Part shown: positions 9,294-18,819 of the stretch, one piece after another
Numbering within the stretch: position 1 is the stretch's first letter
Layout: every line of letters begins with the position of its first letter
From: Vibrio tapetis subsp. tapetis
GTDB taxonomy: Bacteria > Pseudomonadota > Gammaproteobacteria > Enterobacterales > Vibrionaceae
Assembly (NCBI RefSeq): GCF_900233005.1
Contig: NZ_LT960613.1
Coordinates: 18,267 to 82,266, forward strand
Direction: 5' to 3'
Length of the DNA stretch: 64,000 bases
Made by a program: the position numbers and the translations under genes
The notes under the pieces: model-generated
What the model was told of the DNA's origin: nothing
Seen by the model: only the letters and a program-made list of their open reading frames with translations
Database searches by the model: none

Positions 9294-10817
9294 ATGAGCC
9301 ATAACACCACCATCAAACCAGAGCACCTCCCCGTACTTCAAACACAATTACTCACCATCCGCCACCAACTCATCAGCACGGAAATTCTGCCTAACCCCTT
9401 CATTGGAAAAATCGCATGGTTGTCGATTTGCGCTCAAGCGATAGGGTATCTCGATTGGGACGACTTAACAGCACAAACCCAAATGCCCCCCATATCGACC
9501 AATAGCATTGTGTTTGACCCCGCATCCATTATCCCTTTCATACAAAGCGTGAGAGTCGGGGTAGGTGAGCACATCGACAACATTGAAGGGCTGTCCAGTG
9601 TCATTTTGAGAAACTTAACTGGCGAAGAGTTAAGTTCGATGGATGGCAATGAAGAGGATCGCCCTCCATTACCCACGCCACCCACTTCTTATGTCATCGA
9701 GTTAGGACCCAACACCCTGTATGCGTCCGACCTTTTAAATTGGCTCTGGCCTATGACCCAACATCATTCCGTTCATCGTATCGAACATCACTATTTAGAA
9801 CACATGAAAAAAAGGCGAGCCGGATTGAGTCAGTCACAAGCGAAAGAGCGCGCCTTGGATGTTTATCCACACTCAGGCGTGTTAGTCAGCGATATTTTAA
9901 CCTCACTCATGTCTGGGGGGTATCTAGAGATTAACGGCAAGCAAACGTCCGTGTCTTTTACACAAAAAGGACTTAACTATGTAAACCATCAAATGACCAA
10001 CGAATATGACGCAAAATGGAAAGCCTGGTTTAAGGAGTTCGCAGCTCATGTCAAAACAATCCCATACCGATACATCAAGCACGATTGGACACGCTACATC
10101 TCTTTATATGCCAGTGGGATCACCGCGATGGCCGCCGCAAAAAGTGTTGAGTGGTCAGAATGCTACACCCAAGCGCATTCTGAGATCCAATCCGCCATTA
10201 AACACCAACTCGACATTGACTTACCTCTTTATCCAAAAGAACGATATCTGCAATTTACGCCGAGAATACTGCTGACACCAGCGCTGACCAGCAACAAGAT
10301 CAGTGACATTCATTTTGAATTTATCGGGCCAGACTGGGCAAAGCCAAACGGCAAGTTAAAAACAAAACGCTTCTGGCCAAACAAACGTTATGTGTCGGTG
10401 TACTTAGGCGATCGCACTAAAAGTCGAGGTTGGTACGCCACAATCCCTAGCCATATTGACTCTTTTAACGTGATCTATAAATGGACAAGCCCGTCCCATT
10501 CTTTTGCAAGCGTCACACACCACATGACTTATCAATTAGAAACCAATATGGAGTGCGCTCAAGATTGGCTGTACGGCAACGAGTGCATGAAACATTCCGA
10601 TGCTTCGATACCAGCAATGGCAACCGATGAATACAGCTTTAACAGTCTAGATTGCTTGACGCATGGCAAGCACTTAACCGAAGACGACATTGTAGAATTA
10701 GATCGATTTAAAGCCGGCATTACATCCATTCAGATTGATGAACATGGCGTCACCATTCACGAAGAACGAACGTTGACCGCCAGCAATTCATTTGCCTGTG
10801 TTGGGATCATTTTGTAA
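9294..10817 (+). CDS. Hypothetical protein, 507 aa
   Basis: The chosen ATG at 9294 follows AAAGGATAAAAAG. The frame stays open upstream to 9087, but that stretch contains a terminator and a repeat, so the longer start is unlikely. The N-terminal segment LTIRHQLISTEILPNP...AIGYLDWDDL resembles the small helical domain with an 'A..LGY..W..L' signature that heads several plasmid and phage proteins. The central part has an HTH-like stretch (SGVLVSDILTSLMSGGYLEING). The C-terminus is unrecognised. It stands immediately upstream of traI and shares an upstream 43-bp repeat with it, which suggests co-regulation. Confidence 0.7.
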   Translation: MSHNTTIKPEHLPVLQTQLLTIRHQLISTEILPNPFIGKIAWLSICAQAIGYLDWDDLTAQTQMPPISTNSIVFDPASIIPFIQSVRVGVGEHIDNIEGLSSVILRNLTGEELSSMDGNEEDRPPLPTPPTSYVIELGPNTLYASDLLNWLWPMTQHHSVHRIEHHYLEHMKKRRAGLSQSQAKERALDVYPHSGVLVSDILTSLMSGGYLEINGKQTSVSFTQKGLNYVNHQMTNEYDAKWKAWFKEFAAHVKTIPYRYIKHDWTRYISLYASGITAMAAAKSVEWSECYTQAHSEIQSAIKHQLDIDLPLYPKERYLQFTPRILLTPALTSNKISDIHFEFIGPDWAKPNGKLKTKRFWPNKRYVSVYLGDRTKSRGWYATIPSHIDSFNVIYKWTSPSHSFASVTHHMTYQLETNMECAQDWLYGNECMKHSDASIPAMATDEYSFNSLDCLTHGKHLTEDDIVELDRFKAGITSIQIDEHGVTIHEERTLTASNSFACVGIIL

Positions 10818-10853
10818 CCACACCTCTTTTAATTCCACTTCCCCTTAACCTAC

Positions 10854-10896
10854 TCACCGCTCAGTTTTGCTGCTAGCGACGATTTGCGTTGCACAA
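10854..10896 (+). repeat. 43-bp imperfect direct repeat, copy 2 (traI leader)
   Basis: This is the second copy of the element at 9191-9233. It ends 11 bases upstream of the traI ATG and runs into its Shine-Dalgarno (AAGGAA), so it probably sets transcription or translation of traI. Confidence 0.75.
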
Positions 10897-10907
10897 GGAA
10901 AATACTC

Positions 10908-13900
10908 ATGCTTTCTATTAGCCCATTAAAATCCGCCTCTGGCGCCGCCAAATATTACCTTAGCGAAGAAAACCCAAAAGACTCACCGGATCTCTCGTTA
11001 GAAAAAGACGCCGGTGACAATTACTACCTCAAAGAAAAAGACCAAGAGGAGAACACCTTTTGGCATGGCAAGCTCGCCATCGAAGCGGGACTGGCAGGCA
11101 AAGCCGTAGACCAACCGACCTTAGAATCGGTACTCTCAGGCAACCTAGGCGATGAAACCATTAAAGGGAAACGGGAAAATCACAAATCAGGCTTCGATCT
11201 GACCTTTTCGGCTCCTAAAACCATCAGCGTTCTTGCGCTTGTTGGAGGAGATGCCCGTCTCATTGAAGCGCATAACAACGCCGTCAAATTTGCTTTAACA
11301 GAGCTTGAAAAAGACGTGGCACAAGTCAAAGTCACTCATGAAAAAGGGATCCAAGAATACGAAAATACGGATTCGATGCTATTTGCGGTCGTGCGCCATA
11401 AGACCAGCCGTGAAAATGACCCACAAGTCCACTCTCACGCTCTAGCGGCAAACATGACGCGAGACCAAGAAGGTGATTTACGGGCTTTATCAACCAGCCT
11501 AAAACAAAAAGGCGGTGTCATTAACGGCACAGGCGAACGCATTTACAACTTCCAAAAATACTACGGTATCTTATACCAAAGCCAGCTTGCTAAAGACGTA
11601 CAAGCCCTTGGTTATTCCACGCGAGGCGTCGGTAACGGTCAGTTCGAAGTCAGCGGTGTCCCTCAACCCATTATTGAAGCCTCATCGACTCGCAAACAGC
11701 AAATTGACCAACGCACCCTAGACTTAGGCTTTGATTCACGCGCGGCAAAAGACGTCGCCAACCTCGATACACGTAAAAGCAAAACCTACCAGAGTCATGA
11801 AAGCCTCAATAATCAATGGCAAACTAAAGTACGCTCGCAAGGCTATGAGCCGTCTGAGTTAGTGGGAATGGCGCAGCAAGCCAAGACATCACAAGATGGG
11901 ATTACGCCAGATGATACGAAAGCTGCCATTCATAGAGCCATTGACCATTTGGGTCAATACAGCACCGCATTACACCTAGAAAAAATCATTGAACTTGCCG
12001 CGTCTGATTTTACCAAAGGAGGCGTTCAAGCCAATGCGATTGAGCTTAAAACCATCCTAGACCAACAGATAAAAGAGGGCGCGCTTATTCCTTTAGCCGA
12101 TAAAGGGCAATACACCACCCAAACCCTGATTGATAATGAGCACTCACTCATGAAAAGCACCCAAGGACGGGCGCACCACATGCGCACCCACGTTGACCCC
12201 TCGCTCTTACATCGCCTTGATATTCCAGCCAACCAGCAACAAAAGCTCACCGACCTATTTCAGTCCACCAAGCAGTTTCATGTCGTCAATGTGCATGGCT
12301 CATCACAAGGCATCGCGCAGCAACTGCTTAATGTCGGCAACCACAGCGGCAAACGGGTTCAGTTCGTCTCCCAAACCGCCAAAGCCAAATCAGAAGGCGT
12401 GGAAAATATTCAGCGCCACAGCCACACCTTAGGCGCCTGGATAGCCCATCATTTTTCATCGGAGCAGCGCCACACTACCCAAAGCTTGCTCCAGGGCGCA
12501 ACGCCGTTCACCAACAAAGACATCTTGCTCATCGACGACGCCAATAAGATGAGCGCTAAGGAGCTGATGAGTCTCACCAACCAAGCCAAGCAATCCAACA
12601 CCAAGGTGGTGATGCTGAACCGCGTCTCCAGTCGTCAAGGCTTTAAAGCCAACAACGCCATTGAACTGTACCGCAAAGGCAACGTAGAGCGTCATACGTG
12701 GGTGGGTGGGAAAAGCGCCCCCACCGACATCAAACTGCATGACAACGACACCGATAGAATAGCAAGGGTCTACGCTGACTTACCGGACAAAGCCAACACT
12801 CAAGTGATTGCCACCTCCGGCGTCGAGCAGCGGCGGTTAACCGAAGCGATACGAGGGCAGTTAAAAAACACCGGCGCCCTCTCTCGTCATGAAACCACCC
12901 TATTCACTCAAACCCCTCACTCTCTCTCCAAAGCGCAGCAACCACTTGTCCAACACTACAAACCCGGCATGACCCTCACCCATTGGGAGAAAAACAAACC
13001 CCAAAGTTTTGTCATTGCCAGTATCGACAAAGAGAGCAACACCATGACCGCACTCAGCAAACGCGATGGACAGTCACACCGCTTTGACCCGTCCAGTCGC
13101 GCCTTTAAGAAGATGAAGATGCAAATCAATAAACCGCAAAGTCTCAACATCGCCCAAGGCGAACGCCTTCGCACGCTGGGTAAGCACTTTCCTTCTGGCT
13201 TAGAGGGCAACCAAAGTTACCTTGTCACACACATTAACAAAGAAAGCCTCATGCTTGAGAGCAAAGGTAAAACGCAGCGCCTAAGTTTAGAGAGTCTAAA
13301 AGACGCACCATTGCAATACGATTACGTTCACGGCGCCAACCATATTGAGCAAAAAGCCCATACCTTGTTATCAGGAAAAACCTTTACTCTGTCTAAACCG
13401 CTGATAAACGACCTGACCGAAAAAACAGCGCGCCTGGATGTCTTCACCGACAAGCCAAACAAAGCCCAAAGCGCCCTAGAAAAAGAGCAGGTCTCCCCGT
13501 CAGCCATTGAGCGCGTCTTGCACACGCAAAACGTCAACGACCGCTACCTAAGCGGCGCCACCCAAGCCTTGTTAACGCAAGACGTCAGTCAGGCGCTTTC
13601 GACCCTGGCAAAAGCGCAAAACGCCCCACTGATTGAAAAAGCGGTCAGCTTTGCCTTAAACCATTTATCTGAGCGTGAAGCGGGGTTTAGCCAAAAAGCG
13701 TTAGTGGTGGAGGCGGTACGTTACGCCTTTGAAGAAGCCGGCGGCGCTATTACCAAAGACCAGATTGACACGGAGCTTGCCAAGCGCCGTGACACCCTTT
13801 CCGCGGAGTACAGTGACGGCACACGCTGGACAACACACGCGGCGCTGGAGACTGAAAAACGCATCTTGCAAAACATCACTGATGGCAAGGGCCAACATCC

Positions 13901-16685
13901 GCCTTTTGCGATAACCAAGCAGGTGCAAGCCTTTCTTGAGACCCAGCCTCGCCTCACTCAAGGACAACAAGGCAGCCTTACCCTGATTTCAACCACCCAA
14001 GACAGCTTTGTCGCCATTCAAGGCTTAGCCGGTACAGGGAAATCCACCATGCTTGAATCCAACATTGAACTTATCCAATTAGCGAAACAAGTCAGCCAAC
14101 AACCCGAGCAAAACGTCATTGGCCTTGCGCCCACCCACGCCGCCGTTTCTGAGCTGGAAAGCAAGGGCGTGAAAGCGCAAACCCTAGAGAGCCTACTCAG
14201 TGACATCCGACAAGGCAACCGCCAAGCCAGCGACTATCAAGGCACTTTGTTCTTTCTCGATGAAAGCTCCATGGTCAGTAACAAACAAGCCGATGAATTC
14301 ACCACGCTGGTCAATGCCAGTCAATCCAAAGCCGTGTTGTTAGGGGATAAAGAGCAGTTGTTATCTTTAAGCGCCGGTAAACCCTTTGAGCTGGCCATGC
14401 GTCAAGGTCGCCTCGATACCGCTTACATGACCGACATCATTCGTCAGCAAAACGACCCCCTACTCAATGCCGCGCAAAACACCATTGATAAGCAGCCCGA
14501 AAGCGCCTTGGACAAACTCCAACGCCAATCGCCTGACGCGCAAGGCAATCACCAACATGTCATCTCCACGCTGGATGAAAACAATCAAGACCGACGCCAA
14601 GCGCAGTTAGAAGCCACTGAAAAGCTGCCCTACCTGGTAGCAAAGGATTACCTAGAACGCACACCTGAAACCCGCGAAAACACGCTTATCATCGCCTACA
14701 CCAACCAAGAGCGTGATGACATCACGGCCTACGTTCGTGTTGGCTTAATGAAAAACGAGGAAATCGGCAAAGAGAACATTGTCGCCACGAGATTGCGCTC
14801 CATCGGCGCCACCGGTGAAGAGCTCACCACCATGATGCCGTATCAAAAAGGCTTAGTGCTGAGCACCAAGCCCGGTGAGTACGCCACCATTACCCACGTG
14901 GATTCGGAGCACGGTGTGGTGACGCTTGAAGACGCCAGCACAGGCAAGACAAAGCCGTTCTTACCGCGTAACCGTGACCATCGTTTCACGACGCTTTTCT
15001 CTGTATCAGAAAAACCACTCTCAACAGGCGATAAGATTGTCACTCGCTTTACCGATAAAAGCCGCGACATCAAAGCCAATGTGGAGTACCGCATCACCCA
15101 AGCAAGCCCGGATAGCATCATGGCGCAATCAAAAAGTGGCCAAACGCTCACCATCAACCCGAATGAGTTAACAGACAGTCATTGGGATTACGCTTACAGC
15201 CGAACCGCGGACATGGCGCAAGGGGCCACGTACCCGCACGTCATTACGGCCATCAAAAGCAAAGGCGCATTAACCAACCTAAGACGTGCCGGCATTGATG
15301 TCACCCGCGCCAGCCAGCACGTGAGGCTCTATACCGATAACACCACACACCTGCTCAAAAGCTGGTTATCCAAAGAAAGCCATAAAGCTAGCGCGATAGA
15401 AACCGCCAACCAAACCCCACCCCAAGACACCACTTACTTTAACCGCAACGCCCTGCCCCATGAGGACGTTCGCTTCCAAAATAAAAGCGGTGACTTTGAC
15501 TACAACACCTTTAAGGAGCACATCAATACACAACTCCCGAAATACACCGAAAGCCTAGCCATGCACTTATTAGGCAAGCCCAACCAGTCCAAATCCGACC
15601 GCGACTATTTAACCTTTGGCATTGGCAAATCCGCCATTAAAGTGACCTTAACAGGCGAGCATCGTGGTTATTTTAAAGACTACACCACGGGCGAGAAAGG
15701 CTCGCTGATTAACCTCATCATGAGCCACAAAGACATGGGCTATAAAGAGGCCATGACGGAAGCCAATAACCTGTTAAATGAGCCAGATAAATATCAACTG
15801 GAGGAAAACAGCAAACATGACAAATTACTCAACACCACGCCAAAGCATATTGCGCAATTTGAAGAAAGAGCCAAAGAATACATCAGTCAAAGTAAACCGA
15901 TAGAGAACACACTGGCCCAAACTTACTTAAACAAGCTAGGGGTAAATCACACCCACAATGACCAAGTTAAATTCCACCCGGCAGTCTACTCGTCCGAAGA
16001 CAAACTCTTCCATCCGGCCATGGTTACCAATATTCACAACAAACAAGGCGAAACCAAAGCCGTTGAAGTGACCTACCTTGACCATCAGGGAAATAAAGAC
16101 GATGCCTTAGACATTAACCCAAGGACGCTGGGGACAAAATCCAAACAATTAACGACCTTCCATCAAGGGGAGCATGTAAACACCACCCTCATCAGCACGT
16201 CGATTGAAAACTCGTTTTTAATACGCGAGCACACTCAAGGCCAAATGGACATTATTAACGTCAACCACAAGAACGACATTCAAAATATACCCACGGATGA
16301 ATTAAGACAGAATGTCATTATTGTCTTAAACCAAGGCAACCACGATGTAAACCCGAACAACATCGAGAAGATTGTTGAGAATTTTAATGGTCGAGACGTT
16401 CAATTCATGTCAGACGATCATTTAAAGGAGGACATTAAAACCTGCATAGATAAATTAGACCGCGATAACCGCGCGCATGATATCGAATTAAGCGAACCCC
16501 ATCCCACTCATCAAGAAAGAGAATTAGACACACTGAACATGGATGAGAAAAAAGAACGGGACAGTCAATCCCTTGAACACTTTGAAACCAAAGCGCCGTC
16601 ACCTCAACACGAGATGGATTTTAATCATCCAGAGAAAGAGAGCGATTGGGAAAACAGAGAAATAGACAGAGAGTTAGAGAGATAA
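10908..16685 (+). CDS. traI: TraI, MobF relaxase-helicase with a C-terminal primase-like extension
   Basis: The 1925-aa product nicks oriT, stays bound to the transferred strand and unwinds the plasmid. The start at 10908 has AAGGAA behind it; a TTG eight codons earlier is less likely. The N-terminus has paired tyrosines (AKYYLS, DNYYLKE) and the relaxase metal motif HKTSRENDPQVHSHA near residue 163. A RecD-like helicase follows, with Walker A GLAGTGKST near 1038 and Walker B FFLDESSM near 1114. From about residue 1555, a segment (RDYLTFGIGKSAIKVT, GYFKDYTTGEKGSLINL) followed by VKFHPAVYSS looks like the zinc-ribbon-less start of a DnaG/Toprim-type primase module. F TraI (1756 aa) lacks this. 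The tail is very acidic and charged. Confidence 0.93.
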   Translation: MLSISPLKSASGAAKYYLSEENPKDSPDLSLEKDAGDNYYLKEKDQEENTFWHGKLAIEAGLAGKAVDQPTLESVLSGNLGDETIKGKRENHKSGFDLTFSAPKTISVLALVGGDARLIEAHNNAVKFALTELEKDVAQVKVTHEKGIQEYENTDSMLFAVVRHKTSRENDPQVHSHALAANMTRDQEGDLRALSTSLKQKGGVINGTGERIYNFQKYYGILYQSQLAKDVQALGYSTRGVGNGQFEVSGVPQPIIEASSTRKQQIDQRTLDLGFDSRAAKDVANLDTRKSKTYQSHESLNNQWQTKVRSQGYEPSELVGMAQQAKTSQDGITPDDTKAAIHRAIDHLGQYSTALHLEKIIELAASDFTKGGVQANAIELKTILDQQIKEGALIPLADKGQYTTQTLIDNEHSLMKSTQGRAHHMRTHVDPSLLHRLDIPANQQQKLTDLFQSTKQFHVVNVHGSSQGIAQQLLNVGNHSGKRVQFVSQTAKAKSEGVENIQRHSHTLGAWIAHHFSSEQRHTTQSLLQGATPFTNKDILLIDDANKMSAKELMSLTNQAKQSNTKVVMLNRVSSRQGFKANNAIELYRKGNVERHTWVGGKSAPTDIKLHDNDTDRIARVYADLPDKANTQVIATSGVEQRRLTEAIRGQLKNTGALSRHETTLFTQTPHSLSKAQQPLVQHYKPGMTLTHWEKNKPQSFVIASIDKESNTMTALSKRDGQSHRFDPSSRAFKKMKMQINKPQSLNIAQGERLRTLGKHFPSGLEGNQSYLVTHINKESLMLESKGKTQRLSLESLKDAPLQYDYVHGANHIEQKAHTLLSGKTFTLSKPLINDLTEKTARLDVFTDKPNKAQSALEKEQVSPSAIERVLHTQNVNDRYLSGATQALLTQDVSQALSTLAKAQNAPLIEKAVSFALNHLSEREAGFSQKALVVEAVRYAFEEAGGAITKDQIDTELAKRRDTLSAEYSDGTRWTTHAALETEKRILQNITDGKGQHPPFAITKQVQAFLETQPRLTQGQQGSLTLISTTQDSFVAIQGLAGTGKSTMLESNIELIQLAKQVSQQPEQNVIGLAPTHAAVSELESKGVKAQTLESLLSDIRQGNRQASDYQGTLFFLDESSMVSNKQADEFTTLVNASQSKAVLLGDKEQLLSLSAGKPFELAMRQGRLDTAYMTDIIRQQNDPLLNAAQNTIDKQPESALDKLQRQSPDAQGNHQHVISTLDENNQDRRQAQLEATEKLPYLVAKDYLERTPETRENTLIIAYTNQERDDITAYVRVGLMKNEEIGKENIVATRLRSIGATGEELTTMMPYQKGLVLSTKPGEYATITHVDSEHGVVTLEDASTGKTKPFLPRNRDHRFTTLFSVSEKPLSTGDKIVTRFTDKSRDIKANVEYRITQASPDSIMAQSKSGQTLTINPNELTDSHWDYAYSRTADMAQGATYPHVITAIKSKGALTNLRRAGIDVTRASQHVRLYTDNTTHLLKSWLSKESHKASAIETANQTPPQDTTYFNRNALPHEDVRFQNKSGDFDYNTFKEHINTQLPKYTESLAMHLLGKPNQSKSDRDYLTFGIGKSAIKVTLTGEHRGYFKDYTTGEKGSLINLIMSHKDMGYKEAMTEANNLLNEPDKYQLEENSKHDKLLNTTPKHIAQFEERAKEYISQSKPIENTLAQTYLNKLGVNHTHNDQVKFHPAVYSSEDKLFHPAMVTNIHNKQGETKAVEVTYLDHQGNKDDALDINPRTLGTKSKQLTTFHQGEHVNTTLISTSIENSFLIREHTQGQMDIINVNHKNDIQNIPTDELRQNVIIVLNQGNHDVNPNNIEKIVENFNGRDVQFMSDDHLKEDIKTCIDKLDRDNRAHDIELSEPHPTHQERELDTLNMDEKKERDSQSLEHFETKAPSPQHEMDFNHPEKESDWENREIDRELER

Positions 16686-16751
16686 TAAAGGGTAGCCATA
16701 GGGCTTAATGCCGATCGTTTAGCTACTTGAACGATCCTCCAGAGGCCTCAT

Positions 16752-16785
16752 AATCGGTCGTAACGTAAGTTACGGCCGATTTTTT
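16752..16785 (+). terminator. Built-in terminator ahead of the IS4 transposase
   Basis: A 12-bp stem AATCGGTCGTAA / TTACGGCCGATT (16752-16763, 16770-16781, one G-T pair) runs straight into TTTTTATG, whose ATG is the transposase start. It would stop transcripts entering from traI. Confidence 0.8.
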
Positions 16786-18108
16786 ATGTCTGAGTTTTCA
16801 AAAGAGTTACAGGTTACCGCAGAGTTTTGCCACGAACGTCCAATCGATGTGTTTAATAAACACATTCCTTGGGAATGGGTTGAAGAAGCTGTTCAACAAA
16901 CTGGACGAGTATCGCTCAGAAAGCGACGCCTCCCCGCAGAGCAAGCTGTTTGGTTAGTATTAGGGATTGGGCTCCAACGTAATCGCTCCATTCAAGATGT
17001 CTGCGACAAGTTGGAGTTAGCATTCCCTGATGTAGATGGTGAACTCACACCTATGGCAACAAGCAGTATTATCAAGGGGAAAGAACGCCTCGGCGATAAA
17101 CCTATGCGTTACTTATTTAAAACTACAGCCCAACAGTGGGAGCAACAATCAGACTTTGACGAAGTTTGTGGCTTAAAGCTTCTTAGTGTCGATGGAACGT
17201 ATTTCAAAACTCACAATACCGAAGAAAATCAGCATTTTGGGTTTGCTCAAAAAGGTGCATCATTTCCAAGCGTGTTGGCAGTAACATTAATGTCTACACG
17301 TAGCCACCTTGTGTCCGATGCTGCTTTTGGACCAGTAACAAACAGTGAAATATCATATGCCCAACAACTTGTGGGGTCAGCACCAGATGACTCATTAACA
17401 CTTTTTGATAGAGGGTTCACTTCTGCGGAGTTATTTACCAGCTGGCAGGGTGCTAGCAGTAACAGCCACTGGTTAACACCAATCAAAACCAAAATGCGCT
17501 ATGACATAATCGAGAGTTATACTGATTATGATCATCTCATTGAGATGCCTGTTTCACCACAAGCTCAAAAGCAGACTCCCTATCTTGGCAAGAGATGGCA
17601 AGCACGCCTTATTCTAATTCCAACCCCTAAAGGTGAAATCAAAGGCTTCATTACTTCGTGCTTATGCCCTGAGCGCTATCTGTTTGATGACTTAGTTAAA
17701 GTGTATTGGGAGCGTTGGGAAATCGAACGCAGTTACGGCGAACTAAAGCAGTATCAGTTACAAAACAAACCAACATTACGAAGTAAGAAAAAAGTCGGGA
17801 TATATCAGGAGCTATGGGGAATATTAACCAGCTATAACATCGTGAGGCTGGAAATGGCTGAGATGGCTAAACAACATGAAGTTGAGCCTCTACGGATCAG
17901 CTTCATTAATGCCTTATTTTTGATTATGGATGAGATGATTTGGGCGAGCGACACTCGAAGTCCAGGAGCGATACCAAAAAACTTAAAAGCTCTCAGGGAC
18001 AATGGGAAGCGGCTTATTCTCCCCAAGAAACGGAAAAGGAAACCATACCCCAGAGCGGTTTTAAAAAAGCCAGCCCGATACCCCAATAAACATGCCACTC
18101 GCTCTTAA
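16786..18108 (+). CDS. IS4-family transposase
   Basis: The 440-aa intact transposase catalyses cut-and-paste movement of the surrounding element. DDE signatures are visible: LLSVDGTYF near residue 130, LTLFDRGFTS near 205, and the IS4-type YREK-like segment YWERWEIERSYGELK near 310. The start codon lies directly after a terminator hairpin. The stop is embedded in a perfect 12-bp hairpin (18093-18120 region, ATGCCACTCGCT / AGCGAGTGGCAT). It appears functional. Confidence 0.93.
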   Translation: MSEFSKELQVTAEFCHERPIDVFNKHIPWEWVEEAVQQTGRVSLRKRRLPAEQAVWLVLGIGLQRNRSIQDVCDKLELAFPDVDGELTPMATSSIIKGKERLGDKPMRYLFKTTAQQWEQQSDFDEVCGLKLLSVDGTYFKTHNTEENQHFGFAQKGASFPSVLAVTLMSTRSHLVSDAAFGPVTNSEISYAQQLVGSAPDDSLTLFDRGFTSAELFTSWQGASSNSHWLTPIKTKMRYDIIESYTDYDHLIEMPVSPQAQKQTPYLGKRWQARLILIPTPKGEIKGFITSCLCPERYLFDDLVKVYWERWEIERSYGELKQYQLQNKPTLRSKKKVGIYQELWGILTSYNIVRLEMAEMAKQHEVEPLRISFINALFLIMDEMIWASDTRSPGAIPKNLKALRDNGKRLILPKKRKRKPYPRAVLKKPARYPNKHATRS

Positions 18109-18131
18109 GCGAGTGGCATTAAGCCATAGGG

Positions 18132-18491
18132 CTACCCTTTTTTTTCGCCTGCAAGATAATCCTCGACACTTTTATCAACCAAGGCCGTATTGGATTTTCT
18201 TTGCTCAATGGAATCGGCTTTATTTTTGTAATACCTCTCACCATCAAAGCTATGCGCTAAATTTAAATTTAATACCCCTTGAACTTGCCTAACTCTGCGA
18301 TACGTATCTTCCATCAACTCACGGTTTGATGGACGATCGTCATCGCTATCATTAAGTTTGATCCGCAACGCCAACGTCAAAAGCTGGCGAGCGGCTTCTG
18401 CATCACTCAACTTCTCTCTCTTTTTAAACTTAACGAAATCTTGCTCTAACTTCCCATTAAGGGAAGTTTGTAAAGGGTAAGAACGCGACAT
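18132..18491 (-). CDS. Probable ribbon-helix-helix relaxosome accessory protein, 3' end altered by IS
   Basis: The 119-aa product begins MSRSYPLQTSLNGKLEQDF followed by REKLSDAEAARQLLTLAL, the strand-helix-helix pattern of RHH DNA-binding proteins such as TraY and mobilisation accessory proteins. The rest is charged and helical. It is convergent with traI and flanks the candidate oriT, the expected place for a nicking accessory factor. The last Gly codon and the stop (GGG TAG) lie inside the right inverted repeat of the IS4 element. The original C-terminus has therefore been replaced. Function is inferred from fold and place. Confidence 0.6.
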   Translation of the reverse strand: MSRSYPLQTSLNGKLEQDFVKFKKREKLSDAEAARQLLTLALRIKLNDSDDDRPSNRELMEDTYRRVRQVQGVLNLNLAHSFDGERYYKNKADSIEQRKSNTALVDKSVEDYLAGEKKG

Positions 18492-18700
18492 AATTTACCT
18501 TTTTTCCGTCAATGAATGTCAATGAACGCTTACTTTTAGCCTCAATGAACCCCAATTAAATCACAATGAAAATGCATTGTACATGACCATTATCATTCAC
18601 TCTAGACCCACAGCACAAAAGGGATAAATATCAATCCAATCAAATATCATTGATATTACATTGAAATCGCTCCCAAGCCTTTACCCAAAAGGTATCAATT
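18492..18700. promoter_or_regulatory. oriT: Candidate oriT / accessory-protein operator region
   Basis: The AT-rich non-coding stretch has repeated TCAATGAA-type boxes at 18509-18516, 18519-18526, 18542-18549 and a CACAATGAA variant at 18562-18570. A dyad AATATCA-T-TGATATT follows at 18643-18657. It lies between the RHH gene and the transglycosylase gene, where F-like plasmids place oriT. The boxes begin 18 bases upstream of the RHH start, so they may also serve autoregulation. The nick site itself is not identified. Confidence 0.5.
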
Positions 18701-18819
18701 AGAATTCATTCTATCTGCATGTTTTTTAATTGGGATTTCAGCGGCTAATTAGTTGAGATTTTGAAAATTTTTCCCATCTAAATACACGCACCACAAATCT
18801 AATTAAGCCTTTGTTTTTA
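18701..18819. other. AT-rich continuation of the candidate oriT region
   Basis: I see no gene here. It is AT-rich with runs of A and T and may form part of oriT or a promoter for the small + strand ORF at 18820. Confidence 0.3.

Larger units (their letters stand above)
16689..18138 (+). mobile_element. IS4-family insertion sequence (about 1450 bp)
   Basis: The ends are near-perfect 24-bp inverted repeats beginning AGGGTAGCC (16689 onward; complement ending at 18138), differing only in the middle five bases. One transposase gene fills the element. It sits three bases after the traI stop codon. No target duplication is visible: left flank GATAATAA, right flank TTTTTTTCG. This suggests later rearrangement or deletion at one side. 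Confidence 0.9.
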
